A stretch of 64,000 bases of DNA from Allantophomopsis cytisporea (lineage: Eukaryota; Ascomycota; Leotiomycetes; Phacidiales; Phacidiaceae), in NCBI GenBank assembly GCA_024752435.1, contig CP103027.1, forward strand, positions 1,550,001-1,614,000, given 5' to 3'. Every line of letters begins with the position of its first letter. Position 1 is the first letter of the stretch. The notes below the pieces were generated by a model that saw only the letters and a program-made list of their open reading frames with translations, ran no database searches and was not told the origin of the DNA. The position numbers and the translations under genes are program-made. Shown here piece after piece: positions 1 to 10,955 of this stretch.

Positions 1-92
1 GTGTGAACATAAATTCCGACATCTTTCGAGATGGCAGTATTGGCAATCTTCTGCTGGGCGCGAATGGATGTGACAAAGCTTTCCGTGAGCAT
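1..92 (-). CDS. Possible 5' end of a gene leaving the left edge
   Basis: On the minus strand an ATG at 92 opens a frame that runs off the left edge without a stop. It begins M-L-T-E-S-F-V and continues with helix-like, polar residues. The same frame stays open upstream of this ATG to about 190, so the true start could be further in or an exon boundary may lie there. A second minus-strand frame, beginning with an ATG pair near 240, is also open to the edge but has a less protein-like composition. I do not recognise the family. With only about 30 codons visible, this could be chance. Confidence 0.25.
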   Translation of the reverse strand, partial: MLTESFVTSIRAQQKIANTAISKDVGIYVH

Positions 93-1756
93 GTTGGCGG
101 TGATGTTTGTTGTGAACTGTAGAGCTTCGCAGTTGCTGGGGAACTTTTTTCTATTATCGATACGATTTTCTGTTTCCCCGGATTTTTATGTGCCGCTAGC
201 CTTTGACAGCACTTTGCAAAAGTTCCAAAGTACCACAGCATCATTGGATTGATCAACAACATAATTTAGATATCAGATATATCTTCTTCAAGGCTTTTAA
301 TGTTTCTTCTGAAAGAGAGGACGCTGAGCTTTGAAGTAAGTATCGCTTGTTAACTTTTCTATCATTTACTACGTTGATACAGAATCATCTAGGAGGCTTA
401 ATATAAAGTATTGAAATTCCAGAATATGCTTTTTATCCTCGTGAAACAAATTTACATCATAATATCTGAACTGTAAGATAGTCATCGAAGCTACTGACTT
501 TGACGTATCTAGTCGCTGTTATATACAGCTTCGACACCCATTAGTTCGTGATCGCCAATCGCTTTATCATTAATCGACAACATTTCGATTTTGCTGGGGA
601 CAGGTGATTAGAGAATTCTTGTACTAGTTTTGCTAGATTCCGGGGAGTCTGTCTGACTGATGATGTTCTCAATCTGCTGATCTACTGATAGAGCACATGC
701 CTGTCCTCTTAGAGGCCAGAGGTCGGAAGGAGAAGTATTGCAGGATCACAATAATCAATCATATCAGAGTATTTCGGTGAGATAGAATCACAATTCGCTC
801 GATCAATTCCGTAACGAAACCCCCCGCACACTAAATCTCCTCTCACCTATAGCGGAGATAATATGCTGAAAGAAGCAAGCCATCTCTGAGAAAGCGGGCT
901 CATTGCGGGACTAATGGAAGGTCAGTCGAATAAAGTTCGCCAGCCACAAATAGTGATTGCGATCATGTTTCAACAAACCCCCAGTAATTAAATGCCAATC
1001 CCTCCTATAGTCTTTTCATACAAACCTATAAAAAGGCCTCAAAAGGTACTATTTGTTGAGCACATTTATATCTAGGCATTGTCGAGCAGTCTTGTTAAAC
1101 TTGGAAGTGTTGGCGCACAGCGTGATCAACCCGGGACACCTGTCTGGCAGCCCTCCACAATGCCTTCCTAGAGCTCGCCCGTTGATACGCTATAACCCAA
1201 GAATATGATGTGATTAATTTGGATCAAATTCCATCATCTTAGCAGATTGATAGTTGCCTCATAGCCTATCAGAGCTAATTCAAGCTAAATGGAGTATAGA
1301 TTCAAACAATTTTACGGCGAGTGTCTGCACAGCTGTGGACTAGACTAAATCTGGAATTGAGTCACTAATACACACTGATAGATACTACATTTGGGGAAGA
1401 TGTTAAGATATCGGTGATATTTGTAGTGCTAAATCATTTCATCTCATGAGATGTTTTGCCTTGACAAATATATCCCTATGCAAACAATATGTTGGCAGCA
1501 CTTGAGTTGCGTTTGCGTTTACCGATCATCCCTCACCACAGGTACTCTGTGACCGTTCACGCCATTCTGTTCTTCATATCTAAGAATAACGCGTCTGATA
1601 ATCTCGTCGCGGCACATCTTACCATTAGAAAGTTGGTGGTGACTGGCTATTGGTTGAGCACAAGAGAATAAAGCCACTGACATTTCTCTGTCCCAAGTAA
1701 TCCATGATATTTCAGCTTCATGTATACTGGGCGTGGCTGTATGAACGTCCCGCACT
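93..1756. other. Intergenic, AT-rich, no gene seen
   Basis: I see no convincing coding frame here, and only short shadow ORFs are open. The base composition is AT-rich and lacks the simple repeats that mark most other intergenic tracts in the window. It sits directly upstream of a decayed gene and is probably part of the same degenerating accessory DNA. Confidence 0.5.
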
Positions 1757-3081
1757 GTACAATAGCTTGTGGGGCTGTCCTTCTTGCTTCCACTATTAAG
1801 AAGGGAAATCTCCACATACTACCTCTTGATCCTCAGAATACAACAATACCCACCCCGGTTTCTTGAGAGCCCAGATCTCTGAATCACACTCTCGAAATAC
1901 AATCGTCTCACGTTGACCGATGTTACCAGGAAAGGAGTGAAGATAGCAATCGATCTCCCAAAAGAATTAAGCAAGCTCCAGGTGAGTATCAAAGCTAGCA
2001 AAATGACCACTGCAATAGGCATTTCTAACCATCTACTATAGGAGCAACTTCAAACCTTCCACAATGTCATTCAGAGTGTGCAAAACCTAAATCATAATCC
2101 CAAAAGCTATGCTCTGACCACAACGCTGTCATGAGAACAGAATATAATGGAAGAGTTAGACCAGTTAATTACAAACATGCTGTTGAACTGGAGAGATGCA
2201 TCTAACAGCGCTCGGAGAAGAGTCTGGGTGAGAAACAAGGGCAAGATCGTCCACCTCCGTACCGACTTCAAAGAGGCCGGACAGGCCATTATAATAGCCA
2301 TATCTACTGAAACTCTGTGAGTATATTATATCCATTGGTCACTATATGAGATTAATCTAGCTTAGGGGATCTATCAGAAGAGTGGGAGCTTCTCTCACTG
2401 CGATACACGACCAAGCCAATCAAGCCAAACACACTACATTCGATATCATTCAGAAACTACATTCGATAGAGAGCTTTGTTAACAACTCGAAGGAATCATA
2501 GCACTTTAGATGAAGGTCTGCTTTGTAATGCGGCGGGCTGTCTGATAGCTTCTCATAGCACGATTTGCAAGGAAGTACACGCCAATCCTATTAGACTACC
2601 AGGAATTGGGGGAGAGGTTCCTGAATATATCAATAAGATCGTGGCTGCTTGTCGACAAGACGATCCACATGACAGACCGCCAGCGTGGAGCATCTTAGAA
2701 ATGTTCCCTTTTGTGGAAGATATAACAACTACCCCAGAAGTAACAGCTGGCCATAATTCGACTGATGCAGTGGTCTCCAATCCTCACTTCATCAGAGTGG
2801 AGCAATGCAAAGATGCCAACTTTTTTGAAATCTGGTGTAATTCGTGCTCAAAAGATTTTTCTTCCTCCTTAACAGGTCGAAATAAGCTTTACTATCATTG
2901 CGATGCTTGTCAAAGCAGTGATTTTGATCTTTGAGCTGAATGGTTGGTGAAGGGCATCCATTGCTATAATAAGAAACATTTCTTGATACAATGTACTAGA
3001 CAGGACGGTACTATGATGCCAATCCGTAGTATTCACTCAAGTGTAAGAGAGGATGGACAGAGAGATATTGTTAATTTGTAA
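1757..3081 (+). pseudogene. Decayed kinase-like protein with C-terminal zinc finger
   Basis: Three recognisable blocks lie in order. First is a helical N-terminal block (about 1757-2500) with two well-formed introns: 1982-2041 (GTGAGT..TATAG) and 2317-2365 (GTGAGT..TTAG). Second is a protein-kinase C-lobe remnant (about 2510-2720) with the subdomain-XI-like C-x3-D-D-P-x2-R-P pattern. Third is a cysteine-rich finger with C-x2-C, Y-Y-H-C-x2-C and F-D-L-[stop]-A-E-W, followed by a Cys/His tail to a TAA at 3079-3081. In-frame stops occur at 1880-1882, 2132-2134 and 2932-2934. The last replaces a codon where this type of finger expects Cys. A frame change near 2480-2510 and loss of nearly all of the kinase N-lobe and catalytic loop show that it cannot make the original protein. 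The architecture resembles fungal kinase/STAND-like accessory proteins. The family assignment is tentative, but the decay is clear. Confidence 0.6.
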
Positions 3082-3453
3082 TCAATGATAGGAAATGTCA
3101 TCTCCAGCTCGACTTATAGTGGTGGACTCCAGTTTTCTGTAAGGGAATGAGTAAAGTGTTGAGCGCGGGACAGGTGATTTAGATGTCCGAGACAGACTGA
3201 CATATATATTCTACATAAGGTATTGTGCGATGTTCTAAATAATGATGTAGAACAACTCATTGCCGAATCAGAGTTTAGCTAATGAACGACAACAATGTTG
3301 CGTATTTCCTATTTAGTGATATTGTTTATTTGCCTTGAACATTGCTCTTGTCACTACACATGTTCATCGTTTTGTTGTGTTAGGACCTAGAAATACCTGA
3401 AGAATCAAAACATCCACTTGCTACGAACCTCTCGTGGAATTTACACGATGTCC
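3082..3453. other. Intergenic, no feature seen
   Basis: This is a short AT-rich stretch between two decayed genes whose 3' ends face each other. I see no ORF, repeat or RNA signature that I can support. Confidence 0.4.
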
Positions 3454-3948
3454 CTACCACATATCCGCCCATCTCTTCATAGCCTCATGCATCCCACATG
3501 CGTTGAGAAGCGTTGGTCCAGACACCACATAGATGATAATGTGGCCTCACAGCCCCTTCTTGATAGCCTTCGTCAAACACGCTTTTAAGCTGTGCAAATC
3601 TGCATCAATCTGCACGATGTGCAGCTGCACACCACCTACTTCCGCAAAAGTCGACGCAGGTCTTGCATACGGGAAGCCAAGCTGCATACATCAGCCCGAA
3701 AAGCAGATCATCTCAGTGCTGTCCTGTGAGGGAATCTCCCACCTCACATGGCAGCGCGGAAGTGCCATCTTTGCTCGCCCCAGGCAAGACCAGTAAGGAG
3801 GGCAAAGTCCAGCAGCAAGGACGACATCATGTGTCTGGGCAAGTATCAAAACAAGAACTTGCTCCTGCTCCTCATGCTTGCGCTCATGGCCACGAAAGCA
3901 CACTATTGAAGACGTCCGAACGATTGTTATACTGAATATACATCTCAT
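3454..3948 (-). pseudogene. Gene fossil, unknown family, two in-frame TGA stops
   Basis: Reading the minus strand in one frame from 3948 to the TAG at 3454-3456 gives about 160 codons interrupted only by two TGA codons, near 3691 and 3547. The composition is protein-like throughout: a hydrophobic block with H-D-V-V-L-A-A-G-L, a later V-G-G-V-Q-L-H-I-V-Q-I-D-A-D block, and a final Y-V-V-S-G-P-T-L-L-N block followed by an aromatic tail ending R-W-A-D-M-W. I do not recognise the family. The two stops suggest decay of a real exon rather than a chance ORF, but there is no ATG in a credible context and no splice sites are evident, so confidence is limited. Confidence 0.35.
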
Positions 3949-6007
3949 CTATTTCACTCATTCTGTTGGTGGTGGTGGTGGGATTGTTCGTCTGAAAGGT
4001 ATGAGATATATTGCGCGCGCCGAATGAGAAGTGACAAGATCTCAAGCGAAGCGATCACGATAATGCTGTGCATGGTAAGATGGAGGGGGAAAGCAGGCAC
4101 AGAGGGGAGCTAGATAGATTATCTGGCGTACAACTGGTCACCTGTCTGCAGGGTCATGCTGGTTTGTCAGGATGTGGGCAGTACATGTAAGATTAAAGCT
4201 GCTGCAACGGTGATGTTTGTCTTTCAGCAGCTGTAATCGTCCAAGCTGCATTATCTCCTGGGGTGAGGGTGAAAGGGGGAGAGTGAGCTCTGAGGCTGAA
4301 GACACTCACTCATGACTGAGATTCATCAAAAGGTGCATGAGGGACAAATTGCATTATTGTAGATGTGAATTACCTTACACACCATTCCCTTCATTATTGA
4401 AGAATTCCATCTGCTCGCAAAAGGTTAAGGGAATGAGTAGGGCAGAGTGATGATGAAAATCAACATCCGTTCAGCTGGAGCTGGAGCTGGAGCCGACGGT
4501 TTCCGTTGTTTGTCTGTCAACGGTAAACGGTAGACGATCGACGGTAGATGGATGCTCCCTCAAGGGAGCCGTGTACATTTACTTCCTTGCATCGGGTAGT
4601 GCTACATCATCACAGCACCGGGTACATGAAGGGCAAAGGTCGGATCATGAGAAGTCACAGCTTGTAGGTCCTCACTGCTCAACGCAAAAAGGAGCTGATG
4701 AAAAACAGGACAGTCTCTTGATTGTTGTTAGTTACAGCCAGGAGTGAGTTTGTTTGTTTGTTTTGGACCGGCCATCATCAAGAATCATAAAGCAAATGTG
4801 ACTTACCCAACTGCAAAGGGATGCAAAGATAGTCAACGGCGCGTTCCTGAAGCCCGCCGCAAGCAGTTTGTTGTGCTTCGGTCCCTCATTAGTGTAGGTA
4901 GAAGCTGGATCTCCTTCCGAGATGGTCACCATGTTGATGTTTTGTACCCTTGCTCTTTTGCCTTTGTTCCGACTTTTTTGTTTCTATTCTCATTCTTATT
5001 TTTATTTTTATTTTTATTTTTATTTTTATGTTTACTTCTTATTTTTAGCCTTCCTTCTAGTTGTTTTATAATTATAATTAACTCTTCTACTATCATTGAC
5101 GTTTTTGTCCTCCCAAGTCAAGGGTGACAGCTGCGTTCCGCTTCCTGTTTCCTGCTTCCTCTTCCCTCCAACCTCCAGACTTATGATCGTATGGTAACGA
5201 ACGAAGAAACGGACCGCTTTCAACTCTGGGCTCTATCACAACTTTTAGTCTTCCGTGACCAGTAGTCTATCAATACAGTCATTTGATTTCTCTGTAAAGT
5301 CGAGATGTGACGATATTTCCTTGCTCTCCTATGTTCCCCCATGTATGTGGATAATATGACCTTGTACACACCACATCTAAGTATATCCGACATCTGCTGT
5401 TCGGCATCAATTGGTGGTCATGCTCTACTATCGCTTGACACTACCACACTACCACCTTCACTCTCAACTCTCATCTCTCATCACTCAACTCTCATCACTC
5501 ATCACTCACCCACCACCAACACATTACACTACTTTAAAAACAATCATCCACTCATCCACTCATCAAACCGCCTTGACATGTGCAGCACCAGTAAGGGGAG
5601 GATGAAAAGCCTGCTCGAACCACAGACATTAACCCTCTGGTCGCCCAAGAGACAAGTAATACTCGTTAGTGATAAACACCCAAGAAAGACAAAAAGGGTC
5701 CTCGAGACCAAAGCATACATTCCCACTTCCGCCACCATCTAGATCGATGCCGGAAAGGGATATGCGAAGAGAAAAGTCTTTGGCAACGCCTTACTCCGTA
5801 GTATCAAAACATACATACTCCTTTCGGTGCTTGCATTCAGGATCTCCCAGGTGAGTGCAGAGTATATTCTGTAAGTATAAGTCCTTTGACAATCTCCACT
5901 TCATTCATTTCCAACTCTCGTCTTCCTTGTTGTTTATTGCATATCTTGCGTCCTACAAGGTCAAAAAAGAAAATATACTTTCTGAGACATCTCTTTCAAT
6001 CTATCAG
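3949..6007. other. Long intergenic / 5' leader region with simple repeats
   Basis: No supported coding region lies here. The tract includes a (TTTTTA)n hexamer run at about 4996-5034 and a CA/CT-rich stretch with repeated ACTCATC units at about 5460-5570. Its right end is probably the 5' leader of the next gene. A good donor (CCCAG|GTGAGT at 5851) and acceptor (CTATCAG at 6001-6007) suggest a 157-nt 5'UTR intron that ends 18 nt before the start codon. Confidence 0.5.
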
Positions 6008-6025
6008 CTGCATTGGATCGGCATC

Positions 6026-8159
6026 ATGTATGTAAACACCGACCACCATCCTCCCACCCATATATCCCCAACACCAAAGCTGGGGCAGTCGGGGGACCTC
6101 AGCTATACCTATGACTATCAAACAAGACGTCCCTCCTCCTCTTCAACTTCTCAGAGCGATCCTTTTGTCTCACGACTCTCAATGAGTAGACGGTCACTGC
6201 CACATATGCGACTTCCTCTCCCTGCTGTCCTCAATGGCGAACGTCCTCAGGGAAGCAATATTCGAGCACGGTCGAAATCTCCTCTTCCTTCGGTGGTTGC
6301 CATGAAGAAGCTCATGCCTTTGAGATTGAGTCCAGTAACTTCAACGCCCGACAACAAGTCACAAAGACCGATGGACGATAACTGGCCTCTCACTACCACA
6401 CAATCCACACCTATAAGAGACGGACATGATTCCGATTCTACGAGCTTGACCACAGACAGGTCCTCACTATCGACCGCACAATCTATGGACAGCTTTCGTG
6501 ATATTCCATATTACATGAAACCTGGACTACCTTCACCTTCGAGAGTATATTTCGCCAAAGGAGATCGTTGCTTCAAATGTCTTCTGCCTGGCAGTCCATG
6601 TCGTGTTTCCTGCGTAGGTGCAGACTATCAAAATCTGGATGACGACGACTACTTTACCGATTGCGCCGAGGACTTTGATCACGATTGCGATGACTCGGAT
6701 AACTCGGATGAATTGAAGACAATGACATATGATTCTTCCCGGACATCCGGTCTTTCTATCCAATGCTTGGGACAGCGGATGGTGGTTGATGAAGCATCAT
6801 GGCTTGGAAACAGTGTATTCGACGACGACAGGCAAAGACCAGATAGTGTGGTTTCTGGCGATGAACAGTCTGATTCTACCAGCGTCTTAAGCTTTGATAG
6901 TGGGACAAGCAGATGGACACCACCACCTCAACATGACGATATATTCGTAAGTTAATGTTAGCTAGTGTTGAAGGTATCCACTAACACAACCTAAGGAACA
7001 TGCAACTGCTCTGTCGCCAGCAAAAGCTCATGTCATTCATGTGCGCAAGAATAGTGTAGCCACATTCCCACCTCGACGATCGTCACTATTTCACCAAGAT
7101 CCTGACAATACGGACCTCCCAGGAACACCTGAATTCCATAATCCATATTTCTTCCATCCATTCACGCATATCACCCCACCAGACTCGCCAGAAGACGCAC
7201 TTGCAAGCACAGAAACCTCGGATTCAGGGGACTACAATAGCACTCCACGAGCCAGCCACCTCGCTCCCCCAAAATCCTTCTACTCATCACCCCTCACTCT
7301 CGACCCGGCATTCTCCAGTCCCCCAACCTCACCCTCACCCTCACACACAATTCACTCTTCCTCATCCTACCTGCACCTCACACCTACCATCTCGAGCAAC
7401 GACTCTGATCACTCCTCGCTTTCCACAAACTCTGCATATTCCACACCCTCATCCACTTCCATCTCAACTAATCCCCTAACCCCGATAACCCGCTCCCTCC
7501 TCACAGCCATCGTCAACGCAACAGACGGCTTCCCAAGCACAATGCTCCTACCAACCACCCCTTGCATATCCCAGATCCGCTCCCTAACACGCCAAACGCC
7601 AGGCCATGAGTCTCCAAGCACCACCCTCACACCCACATCCTCAACATCCAGCAAATCAAGACGAAAGAGCAAGGCAACCACGCTCTTCTTGCCACTAAGG
7701 TCGACATCCACCCCATCGATACGAAAATCCAGCACCAACACCAGCCACCACGACGACGCCCTATCAAACCCATACGCTGACACCGACATAGACACATCCC
7801 ACGTCACAGCCCCAAACCTCGCCTCCTTCGAGCGCATCTTCCCCTCGACAACGCTCTTCATGCGCGCTGTGCTGTACGCGCACCTCGTGGCGCTCAATTT
7901 CTGCATGGACATCCTGCGTGCGCTCGACGAGCGGGCGCGGGTGCGGATGCCGGAGAAGGCCGCGCGGCTGATGGGCGTTGCGGTTGGGGAGGTTGGCTAT
8001 GGGGATTATGGCGAGCGGGAGGAAATTGAGGGGATTGTTGAGGGGGTCCGGGAGGTTGTTTGTAGACTGGTTGGAAGTATGGGTGGGGAGATTGGGGGCG
8101 GGGCTACTGGGGGGTTTGTTGTTGCGCTGGGGGAGGTTGTGAGGCTTGGGGAGGGGTGA
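6026..8159 (+). CDS. Fungal protein of unknown function, Ser/Thr/Pro-rich (694 aa)
   Basis: The gene has two exons, 6026-6946 and 6996-8159. The 49-nt intron has a GTAAGT donor, a CTAAC branch site and a TAAG acceptor, and phase 0 is maintained. The start at 6026 is the first ATG after a likely 5'UTR intron. The protein is mostly low complexity, dominated by Ser, Thr and Pro, and looks disordered. There is one small Cys block near residues 185-195 (C-F-K-C-L then two more Cys), an acidic Asp-rich stretch after it, and a folded-looking helical segment in the last 110 residues that ends in a Gly/Val-rich tail. The pattern is typical of lineage-restricted ascomycete proteins, and I recognise no domain. 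The 3' end faces RSM22, with 396 nt between the stop codons. Confidence 0.75.
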
Positions 8160-8555
8160 GGGGTGAGGGGTGAGGGGGTGGTTTTGTGGGATGGGTGTTA
8201 TGACTTATGAGATATGAGTTTACGACGCTAGATCAGCGAACTGATAGGTTTCATTAATAGTTATTATAGGATAGTATAGAGTCTAGGGCGTTGGTGATAA
8301 GCTCTTGCTTTTGCAATGTGAAGTTGAATAAGTTTCAAGACGGTACATCGGAACTGAAATTGATTGCACGAATGACTCTAGACCACACCCTATCCTCCTA
8401 CACGATCAAGCAAATTGCACTCATGATCATTCCAATATAAGTATTTCATAGGTAATCGAGAGGTTTTAATGTACACAGCCAACACCATCTATTTCATCCC
8501 CATCCCATCCCAAACCAAACCCACCCCAAATCTATCGTACAAGTCCTGACCACAT
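8160..8555. other. Convergent 3' intergenic region
   Basis: This is the 3' flank shared by two converging genes. A short GGGGTGAG tandem follows the upstream stop codon. Otherwise it holds AT-rich sequence suited to 3' ends, with no coding potential that I can support. Confidence 0.4.
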
Positions 8556-10955
8556 CTAAAACTCATCATCATCAATCTTCTTCGGCTCCTTGAAGAATCT
8601 GCCACCCTTAGTCCTCTTCCCAGGCCTCCTATTAACCTTGGGAACAACCTCCTTAATACCCTCCCAGCCATCCTCCCCAATCTCAATCTCAAACCTATTC
8701 TTCGCCCGCTTCTTCTTCTTATCAATATCCTTGCCCCTCGCATCCTTACCCAAGCGAATCGTCCGCTCAGTGCGCGTCTTCGCCCCCAAAGCCCACAGGT
8801 CTCCCCAAGCAGCCTTGCGCGCATCGCGGTACGCCTGCCGCGAGAAGGACCGCGGAATCGTCCATCGCTCAAGCTTGCCCGCCGGCGTGCACAGGTCCAT
8901 GGTCACGTGTCCTGTGCGCTTCAGCGGCGTGAGGATCATGCGCGGTAGGGAGAGCGGGTTGACGGATACATCTGCCCTCTCACCCTCTGCGACCTCGGGC
9001 TCATGGCCCACGAATGCAGCATCCGTCCCTTCAACACCCTGCACGATACCGCCGTCGTCACGTGCGTCGACACCGCGTCGCACGGCGAGGTAACTGAACT
9101 TGATATCCTCGTGGTTCTTGCCCTTCACGGTGTGCATGCGTTGCAGGAAGGCTGGTCGAATATAACGCTGACTGAAGTGGCAGAAGTCCTTACGGCCCTT
9201 AGATTCACCGGGAATCAGGTACATAGGACACTTGGTATGGTTAGTACAGGGCGCGACGATCATGCCGGGCTCCTTGATGTACTCAGTTGCGGCTGGGTTT
9301 CGTGCTTCTGGAGAAGTGTCCTCGGGCGAGGCGATGTGGCGCTCTAGAAGCAGGTCTCGCGCACCACCGATAGCTTCAAATCCTCGTGGAATGCCTTTCT
9401 CTGCAAGGATGAGCACACCACCGGTGGGGTTAACCATCGTCCAGAGATTCTCTACTTTCTCCTTACGGCGGAACTCATCCTTTAGTGGGAAGAGTGTGTG
9501 TGGCGCAACGACAATGTCAAAAATCTTTCTTGGTTGAGGCTTTCCGCCATCAAGTAACTCTCCCTCCGTTGATGAATGGAGGTAATCCGGAAGACGGGGA
9601 AGGAAGGTGGTATTTTCGAGGAACTGAGACATACGATGACGAAGGGTATCCGGGCCTGTAACAACAGTAGTTTTACCAATGGGAGCCTTTTCGCCGTTTA
9701 CAAGTCCTTCTTCTCGCATAGCATCCCATTCTGCCTGAAGAACCTCGTGCCAAGCGATAGCGCCAGCACCACCAGCACCAGCATCGAGGAATCTTGGACC
9801 ACCCTCTTGCGTAAGCAAATCCCGCAACCAAGAGCTTCCAAGGCGTTTGCGGGTTTCGACCAGAGTGCTCAAGACAGTTGCGTAAACTCCTGGCATGACA
9901 ACAGCCATATAAGCATCTGCCTCAGCCTCACTCATTCTGTTCTGACTGGCCTCCAATCCAATATGCTTCTGTGGTAAAAGGCGTTTCGAGTAAGGCGAAG
10001 CGGGACCATTGGGCAAACCCTCTCCACCAAAGGCTTTCTCAGCGGCCTCTTGTAAATGCTTGTTGTTAATTCTCGTAAGAAGCTCGGTAATCGGTTCGAC
10101 AAATGTTTCCTTCGGAAGGAAAACCGTGGAGGGTCGAGGTCCCCAGCGGCCGGCCATGGTATTAGGGTGTGTTCGTACGGAATCGCCGCTCTCGTGCTCC
10201 TCGTCCTCCTCGAAATCTTCCTCTTCCTCATCCTCCTCCAACTCCTCCTCCACTTCCTCCGTCTCCTCTATCTCCTCTTCGACCACCGGTCCCTGAGCCA
10301 TAGCCTTCAGCATATCGTGCCGCAGCCTCTCAATAGCATCCGCCTCTCGCTGACTATGAGCCTTGATCTGCATATCACCCTCCGTAGAAGCCAAAGCATG
10401 CTCAGCCGCAGCTTCCACCTCCACCTCCACCCCCTCTCCCTCCAACTCATTTGTAAAGCCAGTCTCCGGATCGAATTCCACCTCTTCAAACTCCCCCTCC
10501 TCATTCTCCCTCAGCAGGACATTCTTCGAAAGCTCCCCCTCTTCCACCACCTCCTCATCAAAGATCTCCAAATCACTAGGCAGCGTAGCCCTCAAAGGCG
10601 GCCCAAAAAGCCTCTCATACACAACGTATTCATCGGCACTGAGAAAGCCCTCGGGCAAAGTATCCCCAAAAGTATCTCTGGCCGAGCGAACGACCCGTTC
10701 GATTTCGTCTTTCGTCTGCGTCGGTCTACTATGCTCCTCGGGTTTCGAAGCTGGGCCGTCGGCGATGTTTTCACGTTTCGCAATCGTCGTCGAAAAAGCT
10801 CTCAGCGGCGTACTTCGAGCTCTGAATGTGCGGAGCTGTGTTTGCGTGCTGCATCTCGCCACAGCTGACGGTTGGGTGAAGCCATGCTCGAAGAGAGCAA
10901 GAAGCTGTGATCTACATGAGTGACACGCTTTGGGTACTCGACGAGCCGTCAACAT
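8556..10955 (-). CDS. RSM22: Rsm22 / METTL17-type mitochondrial small-subunit assembly factor (799 aa)
   Basis: A single exon encodes a methyltransferase-fold protein needed for assembly of the mitochondrial small ribosomal subunit. I chose the ATG at 10955 over one 60 nt upstream because it starts a basic, Ser/Arg-rich mitochondrial presequence. A long Glu-rich acidic insert follows at about residues 150-270. The SAM-binding-like motif L-D-A-G-A-G-G-A-G lies in the middle, then I-V-V-A-P-H-T-L-F. Four cysteines match the iron-sulfur set known in METTL17: C-T-N-H-T-K-C, then D-F-C-H-F, then D-L-C-T-P. The C-terminus is Lys/Arg-rich. The family identity is secure. Catalytic methyltransferase activity is doubtful in this family and cannot be judged here. 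The next gene upstream, RHO3, lies on the same strand about 0.9 kb away. Confidence 0.93.
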   Translation of the reverse strand: MLTARRVPKACHSCRSQLLALFEHGFTQPSAVARCSTQTQLRTFRARSTPLRAFSTTIAKRENIADGPASKPEEHSRPTQTKDEIERVVRSARDTFGDTLPEGFLSADEYVVYERLFGPPLRATLPSDLEIFDEEVVEEGELSKNVLLRENEEGEFEEVEFDPETGFTNELEGEGVEVEVEAAAEHALASTEGDMQIKAHSQREADAIERLRHDMLKAMAQGPVVEEEIEETEEVEEELEEDEEEEDFEEDEEHESGDSVRTHPNTMAGRWGPRPSTVFLPKETFVEPITELLTRINNKHLQEAAEKAFGGEGLPNGPASPYSKRLLPQKHIGLEASQNRMSEAEADAYMAVVMPGVYATVLSTLVETRKRLGSSWLRDLLTQEGGPRFLDAGAGGAGAIAWHEVLQAEWDAMREEGLVNGEKAPIGKTTVVTGPDTLRHRMSQFLENTTFLPRLPDYLHSSTEGELLDGGKPQPRKIFDIVVAPHTLFPLKDEFRRKEKVENLWTMVNPTGGVLILAEKGIPRGFEAIGGARDLLLERHIASPEDTSPEARNPAATEYIKEPGMIVAPCTNHTKCPMYLIPGESKGRKDFCHFSQRYIRPAFLQRMHTVKGKNHEDIKFSYLAVRRGVDARDDGGIVQGVEGTDAAFVGHEPEVAEGERADVSVNPLSLPRMILTPLKRTGHVTMDLCTPAGKLERWTIPRSFSRQAYRDARKAAWGDLWALGAKTRTERTIRLGKDARGKDIDKKKKRAKNRFEIEIGEDGWEGIKEVVPKVNRRPGKRTKGGRFFKEPKKIDDDEF

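Noticed and set aside
667..745. tRNA-like words (GATAGAGCA and GGTCGGAAG) in the left intergenic region
   Set aside because: The stems do not pair as a cloverleaf and no consistent acceptor or anticodon arm can be drawn.
10009..10923. Plus-strand frames of up to 270 codons inside RSM22
   Set aside because: They are shadows of the RSM22 coding sequence. Their Ser/Leu richness mirrors its Glu/Arg codons.
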